A DNA stretch of 49,939 nt from Pseudomonas sp. Its GTDB lineage: Bacteria > Pseudomonadota > Gammaproteobacteria > Pseudomonadales > Pseudomonadaceae. The stretch is taken from contig NZ_JAUXMX010000048.1 of the NCBI RefSeq assembly GCF_030683065.1, forward strand, positions 1 to 49,939, written 5' to 3'. Positions 10,675 through 19,340 of this stretch are shown piece after piece; the first letter of the stretch is position 1; every line of letters begins with the position of its first letter. Both the position numbers and the translations under genes were made by a program. The notes beneath the pieces were generated by a model that was not told where the DNA came from, made no database searches, and saw nothing but the letters and a program-made list of their open reading frames with translations.

Positions 10675-11418
10675 TCAGAAGTCCTGACAGGTTGGGCGCA
10701 ACACCACTTCATTGATTTCTACCTCGGCCGGCTGCTCGATGGCATAGGCAATGGCGCGGGCTACCGAGTCAGACGGGATGGCCTGCTGATAGAAATCCTT
10801 GACGGCCTTGCTCGAGGCTTCGTCGGAGCTGCCGTTTTTGAGTTCCGAATCCACTGCACCAGGGGAAATGATGGTGGTGCGAATCTTCGCCCCCACTTCC
10901 ATACGCAAGCCCTCGGTAATGGCACGCACCGCATATTTGGTACCGCTGTATACCGTACCGCCCGGCGCGAAGACCTTGAGCCCCGCCACCGAGGCGATAT
11001 TGATGATGTGCCCGCTCTCTTGCGTCTGCATGTGCGGCAAGGCAGCCGCAATGCCGTAGAGCACGCCCTTGATGTTGATGTCGATCATCCGGTCCCACTC
11101 GTCGGTACGCCCCTGGGCTATCGGCGCGATGGCCATGAGCCCGGCGTTGTTGACCAGCACATCAATGCGGCCAAAGGTGTCCAGCGCGCCCTGCACCAGC
11201 GCATTGACATCGCTGGCCACGGTGACGTCGGTGGCAAAGGCCACTGCCTTGCCGCCTGCTGCGGTGATCTCACTGACAATCCTGTCAAGGTTGTCTTTGC
11301 GCCGTGCACCCAACACCAGGGAGGCGCCGAGAGCCGCCAGATGGCGTGCGGTGACTTCGCCGAGGCCGCTGCTGGCGCCGGTAATCACAACAACTTTTCC
11401 GGCAATATTGTTACTCAT
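10675..11418 (-). CDS. Short-chain dehydrogenase/reductase
   Basis: This 247-residue cytoplasmic SDR has the cofactor motif TGASSGLG (about 14-21), NNAG at about 90, a catalytic serine in NIASVAG, and YSGTK with the catalytic tyrosine and lysine at about 154-158. Length is typical of a classical SDR. AGGGA lies 6 bases before the ATG at 11418. It is transcribed divergently from a LysR-type regulator with a 149-base shared spacer, a layout in which the regulator usually controls the enzyme. The substrate is unknown. Confidence 0.88.
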   Translation of the reverse strand: MSNNIAGKVVVITGASSGLGEVTARHLAALGASLVLGARRKDNLDRIVSEITAAGGKAVAFATDVTVASDVNALVQGALDTFGRIDVLVNNAGLMAIAPIAQGRTDEWDRMIDINIKGVLYGIAAALPHMQTQESGHIINIASVAGLKVFAPGGTVYSGTKYAVRAITEGLRMEVGAKIRTTIISPGAVDSELKNGSSDEASSKAVKDFYQQAIPSDSVARAIAYAIEQPAEVEINEVVLRPTCQDF

Positions 11419-11489
11419 TGAAATTCCCTCTCTGACAGTTACATAAGAACTAACGTGTCTGGAGTATGCCTGGCCATTTCAATCCTATT

Positions 11490-11530
11490 AATGGAATAGT
11501 ATGGATTTTGGAATTCCACATAATGGAATA
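11490..11530. promoter_or_regulatory. Candidate operator between SDR and LysR genes
   Basis: AATGGAATA occurs twice in direct orientation, at 11490-11498 and 11522-11530, 32 bases apart (about three helical turns). A GGAATTCC palindrome (11510-11517) lies between them. Spaced repeats in the shared promoter region of a divergent LysR pair fit regulator binding sites; this is inference from position and spacing. Confidence 0.45.
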
Positions 11531-11567
11531 AACCAATACTCCCCATCCTTCAAGCAAGGCCTATGAC

Positions 11568-12482
11568 GTGCTCAATCGAATGGAAATGTTGCGCATCTTC
11601 ACCGTTGCCGCGCACACCAACAACTTCCGCGAGGCCGCCAGCCGCCTCGGTGTTTCCCCGCAAAGCGTGACGCGGGCGATCAAGGAGCTGGAAGAGCTGT
11701 TCGGCGAACTGCTGTTTCACCGCAGCACCCGCCAGGTGCAGATTACTGCGTTCGGCGCACGGCTGGCTGGCCAGGCGCAACAAACCCTGAACAGTTTCGA
11801 TGAGCTGTTCCAACACAACCGTCAGCAACCAATCAACGACCTGGCGGGGCGCGTGCGCATCACTGCACCGCAGGCCGTGGGCAGGCGTTTTGTCATGCCG
11901 GTGCTCGGCGAACTGATGAGCGAATACCCGCAGATCGACTTCGACCTGCGCCTGTCGGACGCGATGACCGATGCCGTTGATGCACAAATAGACATCGGCG
12001 TGCGCATCGGCTTCATCCGCGATCGCCGCTACATTGCCCGTGCAGTAGCGCATATTCCTCTGTTCGTCGTGGCCACCCCTGCACTACTGGCCAGAAGCGG
12101 CACGCCTGACAGTCTGGACGCCCTGCATACACTACCGACCAGCACCCTGGTTGACCGTGGCAGCGGCCGCCCCTGGCCTTGGTATTTCGCCAATGACCAT
12201 CACCTGCAACCGGCCAAACCGAGCTTCACCACCGACGATCAAGAGGTCGAACTGGACGCCGTACTGGACGGCTTGGCGATCGGCCAACTACCCAGTTATC
12301 TGGTGCTGCCAGCGCTGCGCAGCGGCAGGTTGCGCAGCCTGCTCGATGAACACCGGCCAGCGCCCTGGGAGCTGTTCATCTACCGCCCGCAGCGCGGTCC
12401 GGTAGCCCCGCGTGTACGCCTGGTCTACGACCGTCTGAGCGAACGCCTGGCTGACCCGGCCCTGCTGCCCAGCGAGGCCTGA
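11568..12482 (+). CDS. LysR-family transcriptional regulator
   Basis: This 304-residue protein has an N-terminal winged helix-turn-helix (about residues 1-65; FREAASRLGVSPQSVTRAIKELEE is the recognition region) and a C-terminal LysR effector-binding domain (about 90-295). The start is taken as GTG at 11568, with AAGG 8 bases upstream; an ATG four codons later is also possible. It is divergent from the SDR gene, its probable target. The effector is unknown. Confidence 0.9.
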   Translation: MLNRMEMLRIFTVAAHTNNFREAASRLGVSPQSVTRAIKELEELFGELLFHRSTRQVQITAFGARLAGQAQQTLNSFDELFQHNRQQPINDLAGRVRITAPQAVGRRFVMPVLGELMSEYPQIDFDLRLSDAMTDAVDAQIDIGVRIGFIRDRRYIARAVAHIPLFVVATPALLARSGTPDSLDALHTLPTSTLVDRGSGRPWPWYFANDHHLQPAKPSFTTDDQEVELDAVLDGLAIGQLPSYLVLPALRSGRLRSLLDEHRPAPWELFIYRPQRGPVAPRVRLVYDRLSERLADPALLPSEA

Positions 12483-12490
12483 GAGGCTGT

Positions 12491-12517
12491 GAAAAAGCGT
12501 TCGCCTACTGCGAACGC
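12491..12517 (-). terminator. Terminator-like hairpin facing the minus strand
   Basis: GCGTTCGC (12497-12504) and GCGAACGC (12510-12517) form a perfect 8-bp stem with a 5-base loop. Five As precede it on the plus strand, so on the minus strand the stem is followed by TTTTT. It would stop transcription coming from the right, although the nearest minus-strand gene there ends at 14012. It may still mark the 3' end of the LysR transcript. Confidence 0.45.
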
Positions 12518-12646
12518 CTCTGCGGACGCCTGGAGTCGCTCTCGCAACGGCGCTCGATCTCTGAGCACCGGCCAATCTCGCCTTGCGACCTGCTTACTGT
12601 GTAATCTGGCGGCCGCCCGCACGCTTCGGCACAAGGAATATGCACA

Positions 12647-13708
12647 ATGAACAAACTGCTTGGTCTACTCGTCCTGCTGATCGCCGCCACAGCGATCTAC
12701 CTGGCCATTACCCCCAGCCCCATCGACCCGCTGGCCTGGCAGGCACCGCCTGCCCCGGCGATGACCGGCGTGCTGGAGCCCAACGACACCCTGATGAAAG
12801 CCGAACTACTCGGCCGCGGCCAACTGCATGGCCCGGAAGATACCGCAGTGGACGCACAGGGTCGGGTCTACGCCGGCCTGCATGATGGCCGCATCGTGCG
12901 CATCGAGGCCGACGGCAGCGTCGCGACTTTCGCCGACACCCGTGGCCGGCCACTGGGTATGGACTTCGACGCGAGCGGCCAGCTGATCGTCGCCGATGCC
13001 TACAAGGGCCTGCTGTCCATCGACCCGCAAGGGCAGATCAAGGTACTGACCACTGAAGCCGAAGGCCTGCCCTTCACGTTCACCGACGACCTGGATATAG
13101 CCAGCGATGGCACTATCTATTTCAGCGACGCCTCCTCGCGTTTCGAGCAACCGGATTATTTGCTCGATCTGCTCGAAGCCCGCCCCCATGGCCGCCTGCT
13201 CAGCTACGCGCCAGGCAGCGGCGAGACCCGCGTACTGCTCAAGGACCTGTACTTCGCCAACGGCGTGGCCCTGTCGGCCAACGAGGATTTCGTGCTGGTC
13301 AACGAAACCTACCGCTACCGCATCACCCGCTACTGGCTAAAGGGCGATAAAGCCGGCAGCCATGACGTGTTCATCGACAACCTGCCGGGCCTGCCGGACA
13401 ACCTGCAAGGCGACCGCGCCGGCACCTTCTGGGTCGCTCTGCCGACGCCGCGCAAGGCCGATGCCGACTTTCTCCATCGCTACCCCTGGCTCAAAGCGCA
13501 GCTAGCCAAGCTGCCGCGCGCACTGTGGCCGAAGGCGATTCCCTACGGTTTCGCCATCGCCATCAACGAACAGGGGGAGATCGTACGCAGCCTGCACGAC
13601 ACCAGCGGTACGCACCTGCGCATGGTCACCTCGGTCAAACCGGTGGGCGACTATCTGTACTTCGGCAGCCTGGATAACGACCGCATCGGCCGCCTGAAGA
13701 TTCGCTGA
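12647..13708 (+). CDS. Membrane-anchored SMP-30/strictosidine-synthase-like beta-propeller protein
   Basis: This 353-residue protein begins with an uncleaved hydrophobic anchor (LLGLLVLLIAATAIYLAI, about 4-21). The rest is a six-bladed propeller of the SMP-30/gluconolactonase and strictosidine synthase superfamily: repeated GPEDTAVDAQGRVYAG, GMDFDASGQLIVAD, DDLDIASDGTIYFSD and YFANGVALS blades. Relatives include lactonase-type hydrolases and APMAP-like proteins. The start MNKLLG is preceded by AAGGA. The active site is likely in the periplasm; no substrate can be assigned. Confidence 0.82.
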   Translation: MNKLLGLLVLLIAATAIYLAITPSPIDPLAWQAPPAPAMTGVLEPNDTLMKAELLGRGQLHGPEDTAVDAQGRVYAGLHDGRIVRIEADGSVATFADTRGRPLGMDFDASGQLIVADAYKGLLSIDPQGQIKVLTTEAEGLPFTFTDDLDIASDGTIYFSDASSRFEQPDYLLDLLEARPHGRLLSYAPGSGETRVLLKDLYFANGVALSANEDFVLVNETYRYRITRYWLKGDKAGSHDVFIDNLPGLPDNLQGDRAGTFWVALPTPRKADADFLHRYPWLKAQLAKLPRALWPKAIPYGFAIAINEQGEIVRSLHDTSGTHLRMVTSVKPVGDYLYFGSLDNDRIGRLKIR

Positions 13709-13754
13709 ATATAAACGCCGCGCGGCAGCGGCTGCGTAGCCCAGCTGAGCGTCA

Positions 13755-13789
13755 GCGCAATCCCGGGTGGTCGCGGCCCTGGATTGCGC
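13755..13789. repeat. REP-like inverted repeat
   Basis: GCGCAATCC (13755-13763) and GGATTGCGC (13781-13789) are perfect complements in the 303-base spacer 13709-14011, preceded by GCGTAGCCCAG. That spacer holds no gene; its visible content is this repeat and the copy at 13852. Confidence 0.55.
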
Positions 13790-13851
13790 CGCACTGGCCG
13801 GGCCGCGCAGGTGACAGGCCATCAATCGCGGCCTGCGGGTACAGACCAACC

Positions 13852-13883
13852 GTAGGATGGCGTTGAGCGTAGCGATACCCATC
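13852..13883. repeat. Second copy of the GTAGGATGGCG element
   Basis: Thirty of 32 bases match 5405-5436. The copy here is solitary; no inverted partner is visible next to it. It lies between the beta-propeller gene and the spermidine synthase-like gene. Confidence 0.65.
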
Positions 13884-14011
13884 AAGCGACTTATGCCTGT
13901 ACTCGACGTCATGGCCACTATCGCTAATGGGTTACGGCGCCATTGCTCTTGTGGCAACAGGCCAATTTGCGCGCGCCTAGCCGCGGCCTGTCCAACGTGG
14001 CCCGACCCTTC

Positions 14012-14692
14012 CTACAGCTTCTCGGCAATCCAGATGGTGTGGCGGGTGCCCTTGTTGCCGTGGGCGTAGACCTGCACCTCGTCGACCTTGAAGCCGGCTC
14101 TGCGCACCTTGTCGGCGAACTTGCTGTCGGCGCTGGCCGACCACACGGCGAGCACACCCTTGGCGCGCAATGCCTGGTGACAACGCTGCAAGCCTTGCGC
14201 GCTGTACAACCAGCTGTTGCGTTTCTGGGTCAGGCCCTCGGGACCGTTGTCGACGTCCAGCATGATCGCGTCGTAACGCTTGTCCGCCGTCATCAGGCTG
14301 TTGGCAACATCCTCTTGCAACACCCGCGTGCGCGGATCGAGCAACGGGTAGCCAGCCTTGGCCCCCAGCGGGCCACGGTTCCACTCGACCACGCCCGGCA
14401 CCAGCTCGGCGACTTCCACCTCGGCAGTCTTGCCCAGGTTCTGCAGGGCTGCAGCCAGGGTGAAGCCCATGCCCAGACCACCGATCAATACCCGCGACTC
14501 AGGGCGGCCAGCGACTTTTTTGCAGGGGATCGCCGCCAGGGCATCTTCGGAGCCATGCATACGCGTGTTCATCAACTGACCGCCATCGCCACCGGCAATC
14601 TTGATCACAAAATCCTCGCCGTACTCGAACAGGCAGAGCGCCCCGGAGCCATCAGGAATCTGGGCGGTGTCCAGCAGTACGAAGCGCTTCAT
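14012..14692 (-). CDS. Spermidine synthase-like methyltransferase-fold protein
   Basis: This 226-residue protein has a Rossmann core like spermidine synthase (SpeE): LIGGLGMGF is the nucleotide-binding glycine loop, VEVAELVPGVVEWN supplies the acidic residue after the second strand, and YDAIMLDVDNGPEG carries the conserved aspartates. The N-terminal beta domain of true SpeE is short here, so the aminopropyl acceptor is uncertain. I chose the ATG at 14692 (MKRFVLLDTAQ); an in-frame extension upstream looks like spacer. It is divergent from the sulfurtransferase gene. Confidence 0.75.
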   Translation of the reverse strand: MKRFVLLDTAQIPDGSGALCLFEYGEDFVIKIAGGDGGQLMNTRMHGSEDALAAIPCKKVAGRPESRVLIGGLGMGFTLAAALQNLGKTAEVEVAELVPGVVEWNRGPLGAKAGYPLLDPRTRVLQEDVANSLMTADKRYDAIMLDVDNGPEGLTQKRNSWLYSAQGLQRCHQALRAKGVLAVWSASADSKFADKVRRAGFKVDEVQVYAHGNKGTRHTIWIAEKL

Positions 14693-14909
14693 GGTTGTCT
14701 CATGCCTGATTGGTTGAATGAAGAAAACAGGGCGTGCAGCATGCACAGAAACGGCCAAAGATGCAGCGCCGCACATAATAAAAATCTCGCCTTGCCGAGC
14801 TGCTGCCGCTCAGGCTTCGCGGCCGCGGCGCCCGTTTTTCTGCAATCGCATAAGTCCGACACAGCCTTTATCATGCCTGCAGTCTTCAGCGAACCCCCGG
14901 ACGCCCGCC

Positions 14910-15776
14910 ATGCCCCTCGCCCAACTGCTCACCGCCGCTCAACTCCAGGCCCGCCTAGGACAACCCGAACTGCTGATCCTCGACTGCCGCTTTGCCCTTG
15001 ATGACCCGGCCTACGGTCAGCGCAGCTATGCCGCCGGGCATATCGCCGACGCCCAGTTCGCCGACCTCGAACGCGACCTGTCCGGATCGGTGCATAAGGG
15101 CGTCAGCGGCCGACACCCGCTACCGGAGCCGACCCAACTGCTGGCACGGCTGCGCGCATGGGGCTTGCACGATCACAGCACAGTGGTGCTCTACGACGAT
15201 GGTCCCGGCACCTTCGCCGCTCGCGCCTGGTGGCTGCTGGCATGGCTGGGCAAGCGCGAGGGTGTCTATCTACTCAACGGCGGCCTGCGGGCCTGGCGCG
15301 AAGCCGACTACGAACTGAGTCAAGCGCTGCCGAGCCCCGCCCCCGGAAACTTCGACGGACAGCCTGATCCCAGCCTGCTGGTCGACGCTAGCCAACTGCT
15401 ACAACGCCTCACCGACAGGCAACTGACCCTGCTCGACGCCCGCGCGCTGCCACGCTTTCGCGGCGAGGTGGAACCGCTGGACCCGGTTGCCGGACATATC
15501 CCAGGTGCCCGCTGCGCACCTTGCAGCGACAACCTGGACAGCAGCGGGCGCTTCCTGCCGGCGGTCGAGTTGCGCCAGCGCTTCGCCGCGCAACTCGGCG
15601 AACGCCCAGCCAGCGAACTGGTGGCCTACTGCGGCTCCGGCGTCACGGCCTGCCACAACCTGTTCGCCCTGTGCCTCGCAGGCTACCCGCTCGCGCCACT
15701 TTATGCAGGATCCTGGAGCGAGTGGATTACCGACCCAAAACGGCCTGTAGCAGTGGGTGATGAACCGGCTATCTGA
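14910..15776 (+). CDS. Thiosulfate/3-mercaptopyruvate sulfurtransferase (tandem rhodanese)
   Basis: This 288-residue protein has two rhodanese domains: an inactive N-terminal one (ILDCRFALDDPAYGQ, about 20-125) and a C-terminal one with active-site cysteine at about 241 in CGSGVTA. That loop is typical of mercaptopyruvate sulfurtransferases, while thiosulfate sulfurtransferases usually have CRKGVTA. It transfers sulfane sulfur to cyanide or thiols. I chose the ATG at 14910 (MPLAQLLTA) because the 64 preceding in-frame residues overlap the divergent gene's promoter area and look non-coding; no strong ribosome-binding site is visible. Confidence 0.87.
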   Translation: MPLAQLLTAAQLQARLGQPELLILDCRFALDDPAYGQRSYAAGHIADAQFADLERDLSGSVHKGVSGRHPLPEPTQLLARLRAWGLHDHSTVVLYDDGPGTFAARAWWLLAWLGKREGVYLLNGGLRAWREADYELSQALPSPAPGNFDGQPDPSLLVDASQLLQRLTDRQLTLLDARALPRFRGEVEPLDPVAGHIPGARCAPCSDNLDSSGRFLPAVELRQRFAAQLGERPASELVAYCGSGVTACHNLFALCLAGYPLAPLYAGSWSEWITDPKRPVAVGDEPAI

Positions 15777-16120
15777 GAGCCGCAGCTGGTGTCAATTACA
15801 GGTTAGCGCGGAGCAACGAAGCCCAGGCGGACTGAGGCTCGGCGACCGCTGCAGGCGCACTCCAAACCAGTTGGCGCGACGCCAATCAGCCGGACAGTGA
15901 CGATTGACCAAGCACAGCACCGCCGGGCAGCCCTAAGTACCAAGAGGAATATGCAAAATATCCGAAAGCATAAATCAATTTAAAAACAGTATTTTACAAT
16001 CGAAAGGTCGCACTACACTTCAAATCAAGCGGCTAAACCCGCTTCCGGTGGGGCCTTTCCAAGAGTGATCACAAGCTGCCACGCGCCCCGGCCTCACCGG
16101 TCATTTTTCACGAGGGCTAT
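15777..16120. other. 344-base spacer before an unknown gene
   Basis: No open frame of merit. The segment 15945-16020 is AT-rich and unlike the flanks. It contains TTTACA (15993-15998) and TACACT (16014-16019), a possible -35/-10 pair with a short 15-base spacer, which would drive the gene at 16121. AAGCGG/CCGCTT around 16027-16044 can form a small hairpin in the leader. Confidence 0.4.
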
Positions 16121-16600
16121 ATGGGAATTGCAGCCTGCGAGTTAACCCAGCACGTCATACGCCCCACACTGATTTATCTGGGCCGTCACTCACCTGCTGC
16201 CGAAACACTGCTCTTGGGTGCCGCCGCCTGCCAATCGGCACTGGGCTCGGCACTCGACGACCAAAGCGGCCACGGCCTCTACCGCATCGCCGAACTGCGT
16301 CACCAACAGCTCTGGGATCACTACCTGGCACTCGATCCAGACATGGCCAGCCAGATCCGCGGCCTGGCCAGCCAGCATGCCTTTCTGGCGTCGCCGCACC
16401 TTGAACTGACCGTCAACCTACGCTACGCCACAGCCATCGCCTGGATGCTGATTGAGGTGGAGCGTCGCGAACTGCCCGCAGCCGACGACCTGTTCGCCCT
16501 GGCCCGGGTCTGGCACCGGGTATTTTGCCCACAGGGTGACCCGCGCGACTTCATCGAAGCCTGGCAACGCTGTATCGGCAACTTCAGTCAGGTCGCCTGA
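16121..16600 (+). CDS. Hypothetical protein
   Basis: This 159-residue protein is predicted soluble and mostly alpha-helical. It begins MGIAACELTQHVIRPTLIYL and has no signal peptide. Recognisable stretches are AAETLLLGAAACQSALG, a histidine-rich RHQQLWDHYLALDP, and ARVWHRVFCPQGDPRDFIEAW. GAGG lies 7 bases upstream of the ATG. I do not recognise a family or function. It is preceded by a long AT-rich leader and followed by a 183-base gap before the response regulator. Confidence 0.7.
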   Translation: MGIAACELTQHVIRPTLIYLGRHSPAAETLLLGAAACQSALGSALDDQSGHGLYRIAELRHQQLWDHYLALDPDMASQIRGLASQHAFLASPHLELTVNLRYATAIAWMLIEVERRELPAADDLFALARVWHRVFCPQGDPRDFIEAWQRCIGNFSQVA

Positions 16601-16783
16601 CCTGGTAGCCTGCTGTGATCAGGCATCCCGCAGCGCCAGCACGAACTAGGCGTCCCCCTGGCGCCTGCACATCCGGCTCCCCTGCCCTGCCCCTTCTATT
16701 AATGACCTGGCGCCTAAACCAGCCAGCGCATTGGGTTACACTCGGCTGGCGACCATAACCACAAAAAACCGCGTGAAACTGCC

Positions 16784-17401
16784 ATGACAGCACTCTGTAC
16801 TGCCTTGCCCAACCAGCTTCGCCTGTTGCTGGTGGACGACCATCGGATTTTTCTCGACGGCCTCAGCCTGGCCCTGGCGCCACTCTGCCCGGACCTGCAA
16901 ATCCAGACCGCGCAGAACGCCAGCGAAGCCGAGGCCTGTCTGCGCCAGCACGACTTCGACCTGATTCTCCTGGATTTGCGTCTGCCGGACATAGCCGGCC
17001 TCGAATTGCTGCAGCGCTGGCAGCAACAGGGGCGCATGACGCCGGTGGCGATTCTCAGTGCCAGCGACTCCAATCTGGATGCTCAGGCGGCGATGACCGC
17101 AGGTGCCCTGGGCTTCATTCCGAAAAGCGCCAATAGCGAAGAGCTGCGCCAGGCAGTGACCCGCGTGCTGCTCGGGGAAACCCTGCCGGCGCCGACAGCC
17201 GGGGGGAAACCACAGCTCACGCCGCGACAACTGCAGATTCTCCTGCTGCTGGCCGATGGCTTGCCGAACAAGGCCATCAGCAGGCAACTGGGGGTTTCCG
17301 AAGACACGGTAAAAACTCACCTGAAGACCCTGTTCCAGGAACTCGATGTGCACACCCGCACCGCCTGCGTCAGCGCCGCGCGCCAGCGTGGATGGCTGTA
17401 G
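16784..17401 (+). CDS. LuxR/NarL-type response regulator
   Basis: This 205-residue protein has a receiver domain (about 12-130) with acidic residues D18-D19, phospho-acceptor D64 in ILLDLRLPD, and conserved lysine near 114 in GFIPKSA. A GerE-type helix-turn-helix follows (about 145-205; LTPRQLQILLLLADG and NKAISRQLGVSEDTVKTHL). It should bind DNA as a phosphorylated dimer. It converges tail to tail with the hybrid histidine kinase at 17535, a likely partner because no other kinase is nearby. Confidence 0.92.
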   Translation: MTALCTALPNQLRLLLVDDHRIFLDGLSLALAPLCPDLQIQTAQNASEAEACLRQHDFDLILLDLRLPDIAGLELLQRWQQQGRMTPVAILSASDSNLDAQAAMTAGALGFIPKSANSEELRQAVTRVLLGETLPAPTAGGKPQLTPRQLQILLLLADGLPNKAISRQLGVSEDTVKTHLKTLFQELDVHTRTACVSAARQRGWL

Positions 17402-17439
17402 CGCTGATAAATGAAAAAGGCCTGATCCACACCGCTCCC

Positions 17440-17504
17440 GTAGCCCAATGAAATCCGGGAGCGGTCGAACAGGCGATGAACTTACCGGACTTCATCCGGG
17501 CTAC
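17440..17504. repeat. REP doublet between response regulator and kinase
   Basis: GTAGCCCAATGAAATCCGGG (17440-17459) is an imperfect reverse complement of the arm ending at 17504 (CCGGACTTCATCCGGGCTAC). A further half-motif, GTAGGAGCGGCC, follows at 17511. The element sits between two convergent genes. Confidence 0.75.
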
Positions 17505-17534
17505 CTGGCTGTAGGAGCGGCCGGCGCTCCGCTT

Positions 17535-19292
17535 CTAGGCTTTTTCAGCGATCGGCAACAGCACCGCCACAGCCTGACGCAAACGTGCCGGCAGCAGGGG
17601 TTTACCAAGCAGGGTGACGTGTGCGGGCATGCAGCGCTCCTGCAGCTCAGGGCTGATATCGGCGCTGATCAACAAGGCCGGGAGCATGCGCCCGGCCTCT
17701 TCGCGCAACCGCTCGATGGCGCGCAGACCATCTTCGCTGGCGGCCAGACGGTAATCGCTGATCAATAACTGTGGCATCGCCTCTGCCAGGCACTCCAGGG
17801 CCGCCTGCAGATCGGCGCAGGCCCAGACCTCGCAACCCCAGCGGCGCAACAGACCGGACAACGCCTCGCGCCCGGCCTCGTCATCCTCCAACAGTAAAAC
17901 CCGACCGCTCAAGGCAGCAGCGACTGGCTTGGCTGCCTGCCACGCCCCCACGGCGGCGCGCGGCAGGCGCAAAGCGAAGCAAGTGCCCTGGCCCGGACTG
18001 GAGTCCAGCTGCAGCGGATGCTCCAGTAGCGCTGCCAGTTGCTGGACGATAGCCAGACCGAGGCCCAAGCCGCGCTCGGTATTGCGTCCGGGATTGTCCA
18101 GTTGGCGGAACTCCTCGAAGACCTGCGCCTGCTCTGTTGCGCTCAGACCACGACCGTCGTCAGCGACTTGCAGCAGCACGCTGCCCCCATCCTCCCGGGC
18201 GCTTAACCTCACGCACCGCGCCTGGGCATGGCGCAGGGCATTGTTGAGCAGATTGCGCAGCACCCGTTCGAGCAGCAGCGGGTCGCTGCACACCCATAGA
18301 TCCGCGCACTGCAGGTCCAGCTCGACACCCTGCAATTCGGCCTCGCGGCGGGTCTCGCCGCTCAGGCGTTCGAGCAGCGGACGCAGGGCGAACACTTCAC
18401 GCTTGGCCTGCACCCCGCCGGGCAAGGTGAGTCGGGTGTAATCGAGCAGCGATTGCAGCAAGCGGCTGAGCTGCTCCACCGAGGTTGCCAGACGAGCGCT
18501 GACCCGACGAATGCCCGGTTCCTGGCTTTGCTCAAGCAAGTGCTGGGCGAACAGGCCCATAGCATTCAGCGGCTGGCGCAGGTCATGGCTGGCCGCCGCG
18601 AGCAGGCGCAGCTTGCGCGCGTCATCGGCTTCGGCGCGCTGCCGCGCCAAGTCGAGCAGGCGCAGATTGAGCCAGGCGCCGCGCTGCCCGTGCTCCTGCA
18701 GGTAGGCGCCGGCACTGCCAATCAGGTTGGCGCAAATCAGGAACAAGCCCTGATAAGCCAACTGGCTGCCCGGCTCGGTCAGCAGCAACCCAAGTGCCAG
18801 AAACAACAGGCAAAAGCCCCAGGCCGCCAGGCTCACTGCGCGAAACGAGACGCCGAGCAACACATAACCGAATAACAGGATCAGAAACAGCCCGTCATAG
18901 GGCATAGCTTCGCCCTGAGCCCAGCACAGGTGAATGATCACCGCCACGCAGGCGCCGTTCAGCGCGTAGGCGCCGGTGTAGGCGAACAACGCACGGCGCG
19001 GCGGGCTCTGCGGACGACGGCAGTAGACGAAAACAGCCAGTACGCCAAGGATACCCAGCACGCGCAGGGGGACTACGGACAGACTCACCGCCAGCGGCAT
19101 CAGCAGCAGATCAAGGACGCTGTAGATCAGCTGAAAGACAATCGCCGTGCTGACGATCAACAGTAAGCGGCGGTGCATGCGCTGGACCCGGTGCTCGACG
19201 AAACCCAGCTCCAGCTCCGGGACAAAGCACAAACGCCGGTAGCCGCGGCGCTGTTGCGCCAGTAGCAGACGTTCCTCCTGCTCCAGAGTCAT
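17535..19292 (-). CDS. Hybrid sensor histidine kinase/response regulator
   Basis: This 585-residue inner-membrane kinase has about five to six hydrophobic segments in residues 43-195 and little periplasmic loop, suggesting a membrane-embedded sensor. The dimerisation domain has phospho-accepting H236 in AASHDLRQPLNAM. ATPase motifs follow: N box NLLNNALRHA (about 345), VADDGRGLS (about 372) and GLGLGLAIVQQL (about 404). A C-terminal receiver (about 465-580) has LLEDD and acceptor D516 in ISDYRLA. It has no output domain, so phosphate probably passes to another regulator. It begins 48 bases after the lipase foldase stop on the same strand, so it may be in the lipase operon. Confidence 0.92.
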   Translation of the reverse strand: MTLEQEERLLLAQQRRGYRRLCFVPELELGFVEHRVQRMHRRLLLIVSTAIVFQLIYSVLDLLLMPLAVSLSVVPLRVLGILGVLAVFVYCRRPQSPPRRALFAYTGAYALNGACVAVIIHLCWAQGEAMPYDGLFLILLFGYVLLGVSFRAVSLAAWGFCLLFLALGLLLTEPGSQLAYQGLFLICANLIGSAGAYLQEHGQRGAWLNLRLLDLARQRAEADDARKLRLLAAASHDLRQPLNAMGLFAQHLLEQSQEPGIRRVSARLATSVEQLSRLLQSLLDYTRLTLPGGVQAKREVFALRPLLERLSGETRREAELQGVELDLQCADLWVCSDPLLLERVLRNLLNNALRHAQARCVRLSAREDGGSVLLQVADDGRGLSATEQAQVFEEFRQLDNPGRNTERGLGLGLAIVQQLAALLEHPLQLDSSPGQGTCFALRLPRAAVGAWQAAKPVAAALSGRVLLLEDDEAGREALSGLLRRWGCEVWACADLQAALECLAEAMPQLLISDYRLAASEDGLRAIERLREEAGRMLPALLISADISPELQERCMPAHVTLLGKPLLPARLRQAVAVLLPIAEKA

Positions 19293-19340
19293 CGGTCGTC
19301 GCCCGCCTGAGCCAGGGCCAGCACTGACCCCGGCCCAGAC

